From NCBI RefSeq assembly GCF_034190915.1, contig NW_026947502.1, positions 33,510,785-33,574,784 of the forward strand: DNA of 64,000 bases, in the 5' to 3' direction. Positions 47,356-57,990 of the stretch are shown here, piece by piece (position 1 is the stretch's first letter; each line of letters starts with the position of its first letter). A program made the position numbers and the translations under genes. This DNA comes from Cavia porcellus (Eukaryota > Chordata > Mammalia > Rodentia > Caviidae). Below the pieces are notes generated by a model. That model searched no databases. It worked only from the letters and a program-made list of their open reading frames with translations, and had not been told where the DNA came from.

Positions 47356-49471
47356 CATGGCAACAGAACATGAAGTTTTTGCTTCTATAAATTCGATTTG
47401 CCTGCCCAATTGTATTGCTTTCACCTATGTAAGGAATTTTGACTCTTGTTGCTTATTAGTACTGACAAGAATATTATTAAAAATAATAATAGCCTTACCA
47501 ATCCCTTCCTTGCTTTACTTTTCTCATGAAACTGATCATCTGACACACATCATCCTATTTGCTTATTGTTTCCTTCCCTACTATACAGGAGGCAATAATT
47601 GTGTATTTTACTTTCCCATTGCCTTTGTCCTCAGAGTCTAGTACATGTCTTGCTTGAAGCATGTGCTCAGTTGATATATTTTCAACAAAAGTAAAAGCTA
47701 ACCTTTATTAAATGCTGATTCTATCCCTTATTATTTTTTTCACTTATAAAACAGACATATTTTTCATATAAGAAGTTAAAATGCCACAAAGACCCAAATT
47801 ATGATCTGTAAATACCATTCCCCACAGAGATTACAAAAACTTCTTAGAGAAATGGCTGATTGTCAATCTTGGGTGGAGAATGTATAGAATGAGACTGGAA
47901 TGACCTTTATACAAAAATCAAAAAAGCTCTCAAAGAGTATTAGAGTTGGTGAAAGGGCCCAACTTCAAGGGCCAATATAAATGTAAAAGGATTAAGTGCA
48001 ATAGACTGAAAACCTTAAAATGTTAAAATCCGTTAGTTCATACCAATTCTCCTAAAAAGTGCCTGATTGGTCACCTTTAGAAAACACTAGGGTACCAGCT
48101 TTATTCTGAAAGTGGTAAATAAAAGAATCAAGAATTCCAGTTTCAGTTCAGAGATTCTGGGCACAGGAAGAAGCATTGTTCCCAAGCTTAGAGCTAGGTA
48201 AAGCCTGGCAAACTGCACATGAATGCTTTTTCCTAAGCTTTTGGAGAGCTGAGGTCACAGCCAAATAATTAAGTTAAAATCTGGTGTCAAAGATAACATA
48301 CAACAGACAGTGAGGAGGAGGAGGATTTCCAGGCTATTGCAAGGAGCAGAACACCTGAGATTCAAAGATGGCTTCATCTTGGCAGAACGGTTCTGCCTTG
48401 GAATTTAAGAGACTGAGAGAGAGGAAGGGATCTCTAGAACACCGCTGTCTGAAGGTGACGCATGTCCTTCATCAGTGGGGATGCCTGCCCTGCAGCAGGA
48501 GTCCCTAGGAGCCAGGGTTCATTACAGAGAGAGCAGAGCAAGGCCTGATGAGAATGGCTATATTTATAGCTAATTTACCTTACTTTTTCTTCTTGTAACA
48601 CCATCATGGATCCAGAGTAAGGGGTTATTTCTTTATTTTTTTATTACTTTGTCTTTTTTCTTTTAAATGATGGGTAATCTTTATTTCACTATTTCTTCTG
48701 TGAACGACAGCTAAAAGTGTTCTTGTCAGAGGGTGCTTGGTTAGAGAATGGATACATAGCTCTTTAATCTGCAAGACACAAATTCACCTTAGATCTTGTC
48801 TCATTTTTGTTCTAAAAAGCCCTATCTAAATGTTCTGCTAGATGTTATAGGTTAGCAAGCAGGGTAATTTTCTTTTCTGATTTTTACTTTTGAATTAGGT
48901 CTCCAATTTCAGGTTTAATTTCACTGACAAGATGAGATGAAATGGCTATCAGCACCTTAATTCCTGAATGACATCCAAAAGGATTTTCTCTCTGTCTTAG
49001 CAAGCTCCCATAGCTTCATCTGCTGTACATTTATTTGCCTGACTGAATGATGATACCAAGAAATTTTACTGCAAATGTTTTAGTAACTTTTAGCAAACTT
49101 GGATGTACTTTTGTGGCTCTTTTGTGACTCTCAAGTTTATTGCTTCCCCAAAGGAAAGATTTTTTTAAAATTCCTTTGTGTCCTCTTCCTGAATCAGTCC
49201 AGTCAATTTTGCCATCCAGGATGTAGCATTTGAGATTTAGCAAAACACTTGTAGAAGATGATATAGCTTGAAGAAAATTGTAATTATAGCTCTTAGTTCA
49301 GCTGAGATCCAAGGTTTTACAGTTGCCTCTGTGCTTACTTTCTAGCAAGGATGAATCCTTATAGGTAATTGGCAATTTGGAGTTTTTGGAAGGTTGTTGG
49401 AAAATTGTTTGGGAGAGTGGACAATGAGATTGGAATATGGAAGTGTCAAAGAAGAGAGATAAGAAAAATAA
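47356..49471. other. 2.1-kb unassigned stretch
   Basis: 47600-47690 has an L2-like 3' end; otherwise nothing recognised. Confidence 0.35.
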
Positions 49472-49585
49472 AAAGGTGCCTGCTTGTAATCCCAGTATTT
49501 CGGGAGTCTGAGGCAAGAGGATTGCTCTGAATTTGAGGCCAGCCTGAACTGCACAGTGAAACTCTGTCTCAAAAGAAAAAAAAAG
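49472..49585 (+). mobile_element. B1 SINE, plus strand
   Basis: 'ggtgcctgcttgtaatccca', 'ggagtctgaggcaagaggat', 'gaggccagcctgaactgcac' and 'actctgtctc' followed by an A-rich tail. Confidence 0.9.
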
Positions 49586-49778
49586 GAGAGCTGAGTATCA
49601 AGATGCAACTTGAGCACAAGCAAGAAGAATCTATTGGTGAAATTAGTTCTTGCTTAAGTTTCTTGAATTACTCTTGACCCAAGGAATCATTTTCTATCTT
49701 TATATATTGATCTGGTCATTGTCTGTTTCCATGATAAGCCTCTAACTCAATCTACTTTATTCAAGAGTAGGTATTCTA

Positions 49779-49947
49779 GCCGGGCATGGTGGCACATGCT
49801 TGTAATCCCAGCACTTGGGAGGCTGAGGCAGGAGGATTGCTCCAAGTTTAAAACCAGCCTGGGCTACAAAATGAGCTCAAGGCCAGCCTGAACAGCATAC
49901 TGAGACCCAGTCTCAAAAAGACAGAAAAACAAAAACAAAACCACAAG
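49779..49947 (+). mobile_element. B1 SINE with internal duplication, plus strand
   Basis: Starts 'gccgggcatggtggcacatg'. The 'ccagcctg' region is present twice in tandem (near 49854 and 49882), as in rodent B1. Flanked by 'gagtaggtat' at 49765-49774 and 49948-49957, a 10-bp target-site duplication. Confidence 0.9.
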
Positions 49948-50280
49948 GAGTAGGTATATTATCTGTGTTTTCTGGCAGGTAGTTAGAGTTTCACATGTAT
50001 TCTTGCTATTGTCTTGCATAAGAACTAATGATCTCTTTGAAGCTGAGGCTGTTGCCTACCTTCAGTTCCTGGCATTGCTGTCCTTTCATTATCAATCCTC
50101 ATTCTTCCCAGAACTTCCACTAGAAGTTTGTTCTGGATCACATCTTCACATTTGTCAACTTACCCACCCCTTTAAATCTGATTACCCCTTTGGTTGCATT
50201 CTGGAAGAACTCTTTATTTTAGTCTTGTGACTCAAATTCTTTAAGTGTTCGTTTGATATTTTAGTTTGTCTATTGAGAAA

Positions 50281-50960
50281 ATTTCCCCCATCAACTGTGC
50301 TTTTTCTTCTTTTTAACTTTTTTTAAAAAGAGCAAAACAAAAAGGTAGAAATAATACAGAATTTCAAAAAAAAATAACAGTAAGAAATCGACACTAGTTA
50401 ACATATTACATATTGTTATGATAGAAGTAGTTGTTCAAGTTACAAATCTAAGCATAAAAAGTGAACAGATAATCAAACAATGACAGCACAAACTATTCTT
50501 TCTGATGAACTAACAGAGACTTAGAAGTAGGGTTATCTGCCTTGCACACTTAAACATACATACAGTTATATGTGTATACCTACAATTGTTCTTTTCTTTT
50601 GAGCACTTCCTTTCCCTTTCATTATTACAATATCTATTATACATTTTGGACATTATTTGGACATACATTATTCTTTCAGCTTTTTGTTATTATTTATTTT
50701 TTACACTAGGGAGATAATATGATACTTACAAATGTGAGTCTGATTTATTTCACTTATGAATATGGTCTCAAGTTGCTTCCATTTACCTATAAAAGCCTCA
50801 AGCTCATCCTTTTTTATAGCTAATTAGTATTCCACATTCCGGTATAAAAATACCACATCCTTCTTCTCCATTCTGCAGCTGATGGGCACTTTGGTTGTAT
50901 CCAAGATTTAGCTATTACAAACTGTGCTGCTATACATATGAGTAAATTGTGCTTTTTCTA
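50281..50960 (-). mobile_element. L1 3' end, minus strand (same 3'UTR family as the half-L1)
   Basis: Read on the minus strand: end-of-ORF2 block with 'cagcacagtttgtaatagct', 'aaggatgtggtatttttata', then 3'UTR with 'aaaggaagtgctcaaaagaa' and 'aacttgaacaactacttcta', closing in an A-rich tail (plus strand T-rich at 50300-50325). The 3'UTR aligns with 27400-27740 of the half-L1 and with 344-575. Confidence 0.8.
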
Positions 50961-51249
50961 CAAATGTCTTCCAGAAGAGTTGCTTATATATTTAACAAAA
51001 GTTTGCACATATTTTATTTACTTTTACTTATAGGTAACAAATATTTGGCAACATTATAAATGACATTTTTATTACATTTTCTAGATTTTCCTTGTATATA
51101 TAAATTAATTAGTTTGCTGAAACATTTCCTTTCCATATAGTCCCTAAAATTATCCTCTTCCCTGCTTTATTTTCTGTCCTTGGGAACCCCTAGCATCTAT
51201 GTAACTCTCTTGTTTTGTTACATGCTTTCGTTCATTAGGATATAAATTA
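50961..51249. other. Unassigned stretch
   Basis: AT-rich; nothing recognised. Confidence 0.35.
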
Positions 51250-51355
51250 TTAAGGCACACAACCTTGTCTACTGTTTCCTGTGTGCTCCCAGCACCCAGA
51301 ACAGTGAGGGCATCACTTTCAATAGGTGCTCAGTAAGCATTTGCTGGAGAAGTAG
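51250..51355 (+). repeat. L2/MIR-type 3' end
   Basis: 'cagcacccagaacagtgagg' and 'aataggtgctcagtaagcat' followed by 'ttgctgga' match the shared L2 3' end. Confidence 0.65.
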
Positions 51356-51394
51356 GTAAACTTTCCTACAATTCCAATAATTCATTACAAGTAT

Positions 51395-51411
51395 TTGTGG
51401 GGTCATTTTTT
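51395..51411. repeat. Target-site duplication, left copy
   Basis: 'ttgtggggtcatttttt', repeated exactly at 52095-52111. Confidence 0.9.
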
Positions 51412-52094
51412 TTGTTTTTTTTAATTTTTATTTTTTAATTTTTATTTTGAAAGTATACAACAGAACAAGTCAGAATAAAGCCAACTGAGATCATACAGTG
51501 AAATTGGTACAGAACTTCACAGCAGGTTACCGGGATAACAGTAATAGGTATCACAGTATATGTTGTCATCTTTATAATAGTTGTTCTTTCAATCCCGTAT
51601 ATCAAAATGAGATGAAATATAGAATACTATAGAACTTATCAAAATAGAATATTGAAAAGAGCAGTACCATTAATCAGAAAAAAGCAAAACAGTAATACAA
51701 ATATTTGCCTTCAAAGAAATGGTAAAAGAAAGTCCCCCTTATTTGCTATGGTCAACCTCCCAGGAGATGCTCAGATTTCTGGTTCCCACTTGCTAATGGG
51801 TGGGGAGGAGGAGTAGGAGAAGGAAGATAGGGGAAGTGGGATATTTGACTCTAGGCCATGTAGCAGTAGGTTCACTATTGCTAAGCAGGGAGGCAGAATG
51901 GTCATTTGTTTTCACAGCATCCTCAGTTCCAACATGGCGTGGATTTCAGGAGACACTGCTAGTTCTCCCCCTGGAAGGGCTGCAGTGGGCCACACTACCG
52001 CCGCTTACCAGGGAGGGGAGGTGCTGGCTTGGCTTCCCAGAGTCCTAAGTTCCAACATGGCGTGGATCTCAGGAGACACTGCTAGTTCTCCCCA
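51412..52094 (-). mobile_element. ORF-less L1-derived short element, copy B
   Basis: 683 bp, minus strand, flanked by a perfect 17-bp duplication. The 3' end is an A/T-rich tail (plus-strand T/A run 51412-51450). The 5' end has two tandem units 123 bp apart ('agttccaacatggcgtggat' at 51925, 52048). On the minus strand the unit includes a 'cgccatgttggaac' block and a 'actctgggaagcc' block, resembling the half-L1 monomer's 'cgcgccattggaaac' and 'gctctgggaacc'. Between them is AT-rich 3'UTR-like sequence. No ORF1 or ORF2 is present. Shares its body with the element at 30237-30885. Possible alternatives: a SINE-like composite or an internally deleted L1. Confidence 0.75.
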
Positions 52095-52111
52095 TTGTGG
52101 GGTCATTTTTT
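52095..52111. repeat. Target-site duplication, right copy
   Basis: Identical 17-bp copy of 51395-51411, with the 5' end of the element immediately before it. Confidence 0.9.
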
Positions 52112-52159
52112 ATGCAGTTATATTGTTTTATTTTTTATAAGAAATTATTACAGTGGTTT

Positions 52160-52250
52160 TCTTTTTTCTTTTTGGTGGTACTGGGGATTGAACTCAGGAT
52201 CTTGTGCATGCTAAGCAAGCACTCTACCACTGAGCTACATTCCCAGCCCA
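52160..52250 (-). mobile_element. tRNA-derived SINE, minus strand, old copy
   Basis: 'ggtggtactggggattgaac', 'gcatgctaagcaagcactct', 'accactgagctacattccca' and 'gccc': complement of an ID-type SINE, of a different subfamily from the young copies (it lacks the 'taccgataaaaa' tail). Confidence 0.8.
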
Positions 52251-52307
52251 TTATGTAGTTACATTATGTGTATCATACACAACTAAGGACACTTTAATTT
52301 CTCCTTT

Positions 52308-52883
52308 TGTTACAGGCAGCTGAGCTACTTAGGAATATTATAGGCAGTGAGATAGGGCTAGGTCCTCAACAGAGCCAGTGCAGACACCTGGCTGCCACCA
52401 GGGAAGCTGACACCTCCTGCTGTGTGCCAGGCCTCAAGACAAAAGACCACACAAATGCACTCATATTTTGGGATTGACACCCTAAATAGTCTCCACCCCC
52501 TCCCCCTAGGAAAGAGTCACTGTTCTGCAAGAATGCCTGCTTTCAACCTGACTTGCTTCCCCATTTGTCCCTAATGTAATTAATTTTACCTGATCTTATT
52601 GGCTAACTATAGTTATGTCCCACCTTATGCCCATCTGCCTTGTGATTCTCCAGTTTTTCCTAACCTTGAACCCATGGTTTTACTCTATAAAAGTCCCTGG
52701 AAAAAGGCAGAGTCCTTGGCAACCGGCTCGGGATCCCTTCTGTCTCTCTTCAGACAGAAGCTCCCTCTCTCTCAATAAATATATTCTACTATTAACCTCC
52801 ATTGTTCCTAAAATTCATTCTTCAATTTTAGAGGACACGAACTCAGGGACATAGTAGGTTGGACATTTCATTCCCCTATATCA
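52308..52883 (+). repeat. 5' LTR
   Basis: Begins 'tgttacagg' and ends 'cctatatca', an imperfect inverted repeat as expected for LTR ends. TATA-like 'tataaaag' at about 52686 and polyadenylation signal 'aataaa' at 52774-52779. Followed by 'tt' and the primer-binding-site candidate. Confidence 0.85.
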
Positions 52884-52885
52884 TT

Positions 52886-52903
52886 TGGAAGTCTTCCATT
52901 GAG
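52886..52903 (+). other. Primer binding site candidate
   Basis: 'tggaagtcttccattgag' starts two bases after the LTR, the standard position. It begins 'tgga' and is loosely like the complement of a tRNA-Gln 3' end, but the match is too mutated for a firm tRNA assignment. Confidence 0.5.
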
Positions 52904-55161
52904 AAGATCACTGGACAGAGGTCAGAGTTTGCTTTTGCTTCATAGACTCTGGACTGGGACTCATTTAGGTAACAAATTTGTATGCTTTAAATTTTGCTTT
53001 GTCTTTGCCAATTGTTTATAATTATTTGTGATAATTGCTTGCTCTTTGCCCATTGTTTTTAATTGCTTTGTCTCGTATAGTTTATTAAAATAATGTGGAT
53101 GTAAGTTAAAATGTGCAAAATTTGTAATGATATTCCTTTAAGGGTGTATTATTATTAGTTTGTTCTTTCTTTCTTTTTTTTTTTTCTAATTTTTTCTTTT
53201 TTTGTCTTTTTCTTTTTTATCAGTACCAGGGATCGAACTCACGACTGCCTGCTTGCAAGGCAGGCACTTATGCCGCTGAGCTAAATCCCCAGCCCCTTAT
53301 TAGTTTGTTCTTATACAAGTTAAATTTAAATCGGCTGCTAAAGTTGCTGGTACTACTTGCTTTACTGTATTTAGACAATAGCATTAGTAAAAATATTAGA
53401 ACACCTCTGGCTTTAATGCAAACTTCTATCAAATGGTTCTCTTAAATGGAAATCTAGCTCAGACTTAGAAAATACACATGCCTACAAAAAACCGGGACTC
53501 TTTCCACCATTTAAGCAGCACTAGGCTGGTGGCTGGTCTTAAGATTTGTAGGACAGGTTTCACTGAGACAGACTGGCTCTGATCCTCCTCTATATTCTAG
53601 AGGAAATGTCAGACCTGTTCTGCTTCAGTTTCCCACCTTTATCTTCTACTCATTTCCCACTTTGTACTTTCCTTATAGAGGGATGTAAAGTCAGAAAGAA
53701 CTCTAGACTATTCAAACATTTTTCTTCTTAATTGAGCCCATAGAAAATGAGCGTTTGCTAACACCAAAGACAGGGAATTCATCTTAGATAAAGGACACAT
53801 ACCCTGTCTCTGGGTCAGATGAGATGTTGATTGGAATTGTGCCCATCTAGGAGAACACACATAAGAGCCATGTCCTGGCTCAGTGTTCTGGGCAAATCTC
53901 CCTTGGAGATTAAATCTGAGACACAGTGGGGAAAACCAACTTCCTATGACAGTAGCAGAAGCTGTCCCCAACAACAGCACACAAAGGGCATCTAAACACA
54001 TTAGAATAAGGAGGCTCTCCAATCTCTCATGTTGTGGACCTTAAAATCTTTATTGTAAATTCATAGAGCAATGGGTAATGATCTTGCTCAGGCTTTTAAC
54101 TCTCCCTTATAGAATTTTGACACACAGTGGTTACTCTGCCAGCTAAAAATTGCTCCTGTAGTAGCTGCCACCCTCAAAAACAGAGGACAGGTTCCCCAGC
54201 ATCTGTTTGGTTAATCCCCATTGAAGCCAGTGGTGGAATGTTGACCAGACAGACAACTGGATTCCTTTCTGGAGGCTGACCTCTGGTTATCTGAGCCAAT
54301 AGAAGCTGAGAACTGAGGGTTCCTGGCCAGGGCAACTCTCTGGTGGACACCCGAAAGTCCCTCAGTGAATGTTTGCTTAAGACCACAGAAAATCTCCACT
54401 TTTCTATCCCCTTTTTTTCTAAACTTTTCAGTAGGGTTTCAAACCACTTAGACTACCTTCCCCCACCTTCAGAGCTTAGACTGAGGTAGTTTACAATAGT
54501 TATTCACACTACCTGTAGTAGGAAAGGATTTACCTTTGTGCCTTCCATATGTTAATTAAGAGTAAATAGGCTTTTCTTTTCTGTGTGCCTAAAAAAATTG
54601 ATGTGCTTTTTTAATGTAAAATGTGATTGCTAGATGATTTAGGAATTTAACCTGTGAGCTTCAAAGATATAGAAATTTAAATGAAGTATAGCCTTATCCT
54701 ATTAGGAAAGGTTAACTAGGTATTTAAGTGGGAGACACATACCTGGAGACTGCTTTGTCCAGTGCATGGGGCTACCTATCTCTAGAGGAGAGAGAAAAGC
54801 ATCCTACTTCCAATAAGCAAAGTAGTTTATTACAAAGTTATACTTCCTTCTTTAAGCCTTCCTTAAGGAAACTAAGATTATGAACTATCTGGGAGGATAG
54901 GATTGTGTGTCAGTCTGAGGGTGGATAGGCTGAGGGAATCTATCTCCCATGCTCTCCAGGTGGCATCCACCTGCTCTGGAGCAGTGTCAACCCAGGGACA
55001 CCTAGGGACTATTGAGCAAATTGGAATAAAAAGGGACAACTTATTTATCTCCTTTATTTGCATAATTAGATAGCTTGATTCATAGCTCAGTGAAAGATCC
55101 AGAGTTCAATTCTCAGGTACAAAAAGGTTTCATATGTATGCCTTGCTTCTATATTACAAAC
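52904..55161 (+). other. Long ERV leader region, largely unexplained
   Basis: About 2.2 kb between the primer-binding-site candidate and the gag start, longer than usual. A tRNA SINE accounts for 53168-53296. Minus-strand frames at 53708-54022 and 54174-54399 have no recognised domain. A short tRNA-like piece with A-box ('tagctcagtgaaa') and B-box ('gagttcaattctc') resemblance is at 55082-55125. The remainder is not recognised and may include another inserted element. Confidence 0.45.
53168..53296 (-). mobile_element. tRNA-derived SINE inserted in the ERV leader
   Basis: Poly-T, 'ttatcagtaccagggatcga', 'ctgcctgcttgcaaggcagg', 'gccgctgagctaaatccc', ending 'gcccc'. Perfect 16-bp target-site duplication 'ttattagtttgttctt' at 53152-53167 and 53297-53312. 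It therefore inserted after the ERV. Confidence 0.9.
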
Positions 55162-55329
55162 ATGGGCAACACAAGGCCAAAGCCCCTTACTCCATTGGAA
55201 AGCATCCTTCAGCACTGGAAGATGTTCAACCCTTCCATGTTGAAAATGAGAGAATTTGGTATTTCTCTGCAGAAGTGCATGGCCTACCTACCCCTTAGAG
55301 CCAAAATGAAATACAGAGGGAAGTATTAG
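55162..55329 (+). pseudogene. gag: ERV gag, matrix start (broken)
   Basis: The frame opens with a myristoylation-type start, 'MGNTRPKPLTPLESI', which together with the following 'LQHWKMF' is the layout of gammaretroviral matrix. It closes at a stop codon at 55327, far short of a full gag. Open frame extends upstream of the Met, so this start is chosen on motif grounds. In intact viruses matrix targets the polyprotein to the plasma membrane. This copy cannot produce a full-length protein. Confidence 0.75.
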
Positions 55330-55447
55330 TTATGATGTTCTTTTACAATTAAAAGTATATTAAAGAAAGAAGAAAATGGTTAGAACTTCAGTATGTTAAG
55401 ATTTTCTTTGCATTAAAAGATAATTCTTATCTATGCTCCAGGTATAA

Positions 55448-56060
55448 ATTATAATCCTTATGAGACCACCCCCACTCATAGGTCTCTTTCTCTGAATGAC
55501 TTAAAGCAAATTAAGCTAGAACCAGGAAAATTTTCAGATGACCCTGATAAGTACACTGATGTCTTTAGAGAATTTACTCAAACCTACAAGCTAGGCTGGA
55601 AAGATGTAATGTTACTCTTAAATCAAACATTGACTTCTAGGGAGAGAGAGGCAGCATTACAAGCTGCTGTTGCCTTGGAGATGAATATCATATTGTTACT
55701 TTTAGAAGGCCAGAAGATAGACAGCCAGGGGAACCACCAGTTCCCACTGGGGCACAAGCAGTTCCTACCCAAGACCCCTAGTGACCTGCCAACAATACAG
55801 GAGATTGGAACAGGACACATTTTCAAGTGTGTTTTCTTGAAGGTCTAAGAAGGACAAAAACCAAGCCTTCTAGTTATTTTAAATTGTCAGCTATTTCTCA
55901 ATTAAAAGGCGAAAACCTCTCTGACTTCTTAGATCATTTATCAGAGGCAATAATAAGACTTCTGTCTATAGATCCTGATTTGATAGAAGGACAGATTTTG
56001 CTTAAAGATATGTTTATTACTCAGTCAAATCCAGACAACAGAAAAAGCTGCAAAAGATAG
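55448..56060 (+). pseudogene. gag: ERV gag, capsid region (frameshifted)
   Basis: Capsid-like sequence split over at least two frames. The first part (to about 55740) contains 'PGKFSDDPDKYTDVF' and 'WKDVMLLLNQTL', typical of gamma-group capsid. The second part (55827-56060) has the major-homology-like block 'LKGENLSDFLDHLSEA' and 'LIEGQILLKDMFITQ'. The break lies around 55740-55850. In intact viruses capsid forms the core shell. Non-functional here. Confidence 0.8.
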
Positions 56061-56126
56061 CCTTTGCTCCAGAGAGTTCACTTGATACTTTGGTAAAAGT
56101 TGCCTCCTTAGTATTTTATAACCATA

Positions 56127-56420
56127 ATGAGTAGGAAGCCAAGGAGAGAAAACAAAAGAGACCAAGAACAAGCAGCTGCCTTAGTTTCAGCATTAAGCAA
56201 AACACACCCTAAGTCTGATTCTCAGGGCTCCAAGAAGAATTTGAAGACAATGCAAACCTGCTATCACTGCCACAAGCCAGGTCACCTTAAAAGGGACTGC
56301 ACTCAGAAGCCCCCTGGGTCATGCTCCAATTGCAAAGGTGACCACTGGAAGTTGGACCTCCCTCTGAGGCCAAGGCCCCAGAGTTCAGACTCATCCCATC
56401 GGTTGGTCCAGCAGGACTAA
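56127..56420 (+). pseudogene. gag: ERV gag, nucleocapsid with two zinc knuckles (one damaged)
   Basis: The first knuckle 'CYHCHKPGHLKRDC' is a complete C-X2-C-X4-H-X4-C motif, which coordinates zinc and binds genomic RNA. The second, 'CSNCKGDHWKLDL', lacks its last cysteine (a leucine) and has altered spacing. Two knuckles are typical of HERV-H-like gamma ERVs. The frame ends shortly after the second knuckle. Confidence 0.85.
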
Positions 56421-56449
56421 AGGGCCCCAGGACACCCCCTGTCCTCTCC

Positions 56450-56810
56450 CTTTGACTGGACTGTCATCCCTACAGATGAGCCCCAGGCAATCATGACTAT
56501 AGAGAGAAAAAGAAACCAGCCTATTGCCATATACTGGTACAAGCCTCTTGGTCCTTCTTTTCAATCCTGGCCTTCCTTCTAGTCACCACACCTCAATGAA
56601 AGGAGTCACTGGTGAAGAGGTAATTTGTTATTTTTCACAATGCTTAGGTGTAACTGTGATGATTTTCTTTTTACACATTCATTCTTGATTATGCCTGAAA
56701 GTCCAGTTCCTCTCTTAGGAAGAGATATTTTATCATGTTTAAATACTGTGATATATATGCACCCAGGTCAGGTATGCTGCCTTCCCCTCGTGGAGAAAGA
56801 AATCCTAAAG
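56450..56810 (+). pseudogene. pro: ERV protease remnant
   Basis: The 3' half shows 'PESPVPLLGRDILSC', a block typical of the C-terminal part of the gamma-type aspartic protease, which matures Gag and Gag-Pol. The catalytic D[T/S]G-type motif could not be found in frame; the N-terminal half is badly degraded. Multiple frames are needed. Confidence 0.6.
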
Positions 56811-57165
56811 TATGGGCAACTAACAATAAATACACAGGACCAAGCATCTCAGTTAACACAGACTATGCTCCCCAAGCGTTCAGAGTTAGTTTCCATCTTT
56901 TTAGACAAGTGCTTTCCCCTGACTTGGCATGCTTTGAGTTTTCCCAGGTCACAGTCTTGCAATATGTAGATGAGATACTCTTATGGGCCCCCCTCAGAAG
57001 AGCTCTATAGCCAAGACACTTGTGTTCTGCTAAGTTTTCTAATAGACAAAGGTTATAAGGTCTCTAAATCTAAGACACAAATTTGCTGTCTTGATGTAAG
57101 ATATTTAGGCCTCATTATATCCAAAGAGACCCAAAAGACAGATACTCATATTTTATGCTAGAACC
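56811..57165 (+). pseudogene. pol: ERV reverse transcriptase remnant, shortened and inactivated
   Basis: Contains 'APQAFRVSFHLFRQ' and 'LQYVDEILLWAP', followed in another frame by 'FLIDKGYKVSKSKTQ' and 'RYLGLIISKE'. RT copies RNA into DNA using paired aspartates in a YxDD box; here the second is glutamate (YVDE), and the N-terminal half of RT is missing, as the sequence passes from the protease region to the palm. Several frames are needed. Confidence 0.75.
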
Positions 57166-57990
57166 TGATTTGCAAGCTGCATTCCAAAAGCTTAAACAAA
57201 CACTTCTAAGTGCCCCCTCCCTGAGCCTATCCACAGGATACCATTTCAATTTATATGTAGATGAGAGGGGAGGCATGGCTTTGAGAGTGCCTATGCAAAA
57301 TCTAGGATCTACTAACAACCTATAGGGTATCTAAATCACATAGGCAAAGAGCCAAGAGATGGCCTGCTGGCCTTAGAGCTGTAGCTCTCTTATTGCCAGA
57401 AGCAATCAAGCTGACTTTAAGCAAAGATCTCTGTATTATATCTCACCATGTGGTAAGACTCTTTTCTTCTAAGAGAAGTCTATGGCTGTCTGACAACCAG
57501 CTTCTTAAATACCAGGATCTACTTCTAGAAGGAGCAGCCATTCAAATAAAAACATGTTCTTCCTTAAATCCCAGCACCTTCCTGCCAGAACAGAAGGAAG
57601 AAATCGAGACTGACTATGAACGGGTAATTCTTCATACTTATGCAGCCAGAAAGGACTTATTAGACACCCCACTTACTGACCCCTCTGTGATGACAGCTCG
57701 CTCATGGAAAGTTAAAAAAAAAAAAAAAGACAAGATATACAATGGTAACTAAACTACACTCTTAAAAGCACCTCATGTACACCTGGGACTAGTGCTCAGC
57801 TAGCAGAGCTCCTAGCTCTGACCAGAGTCTTACAACTTAGCAAGGAACAAAAGGTCAATATTTATACTGATTCTAAGTATGCTTTCCTAGTATTACATGC
57901 TCATGCAGCCATAGAAAGAAAGAAATTACCTAACGGCCAAGGATCTCCTGTAAAATATAAGGAGATAGATGATCTTTTATTACAGGCTAT
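57166..57990 (+). pseudogene. pol: ERV RT connection and RNase H remnant
   Basis: Connection-type motifs 'LLSAPSLSLSTGYHF' and 'DERGGMALRV' lead into a 119-codon open frame (57393-57752) with 'LPEAIKLTLSKDLCI' and 'LLEGAAIQIKTCSSL'. RNase H-like 'AQLAELLALTRVLQL' and 'VNIYTDSKYAFLVLHAHA' follow in a shifted frame; the 'TDSKYA' motif carries a conserved acidic residue. RNase H removes RNA from the RNA-DNA hybrid. An A-run at about 57714-57728 marks a disrupted segment. Integrase does not follow. Confidence 0.75.

Noticed and set aside
55082..55125. Independent tRNA SINE or tRNA gene near gag
   Set aside because: A- and B-box-like motifs are present but too close together and there is no tail or duplication; at most a relic.
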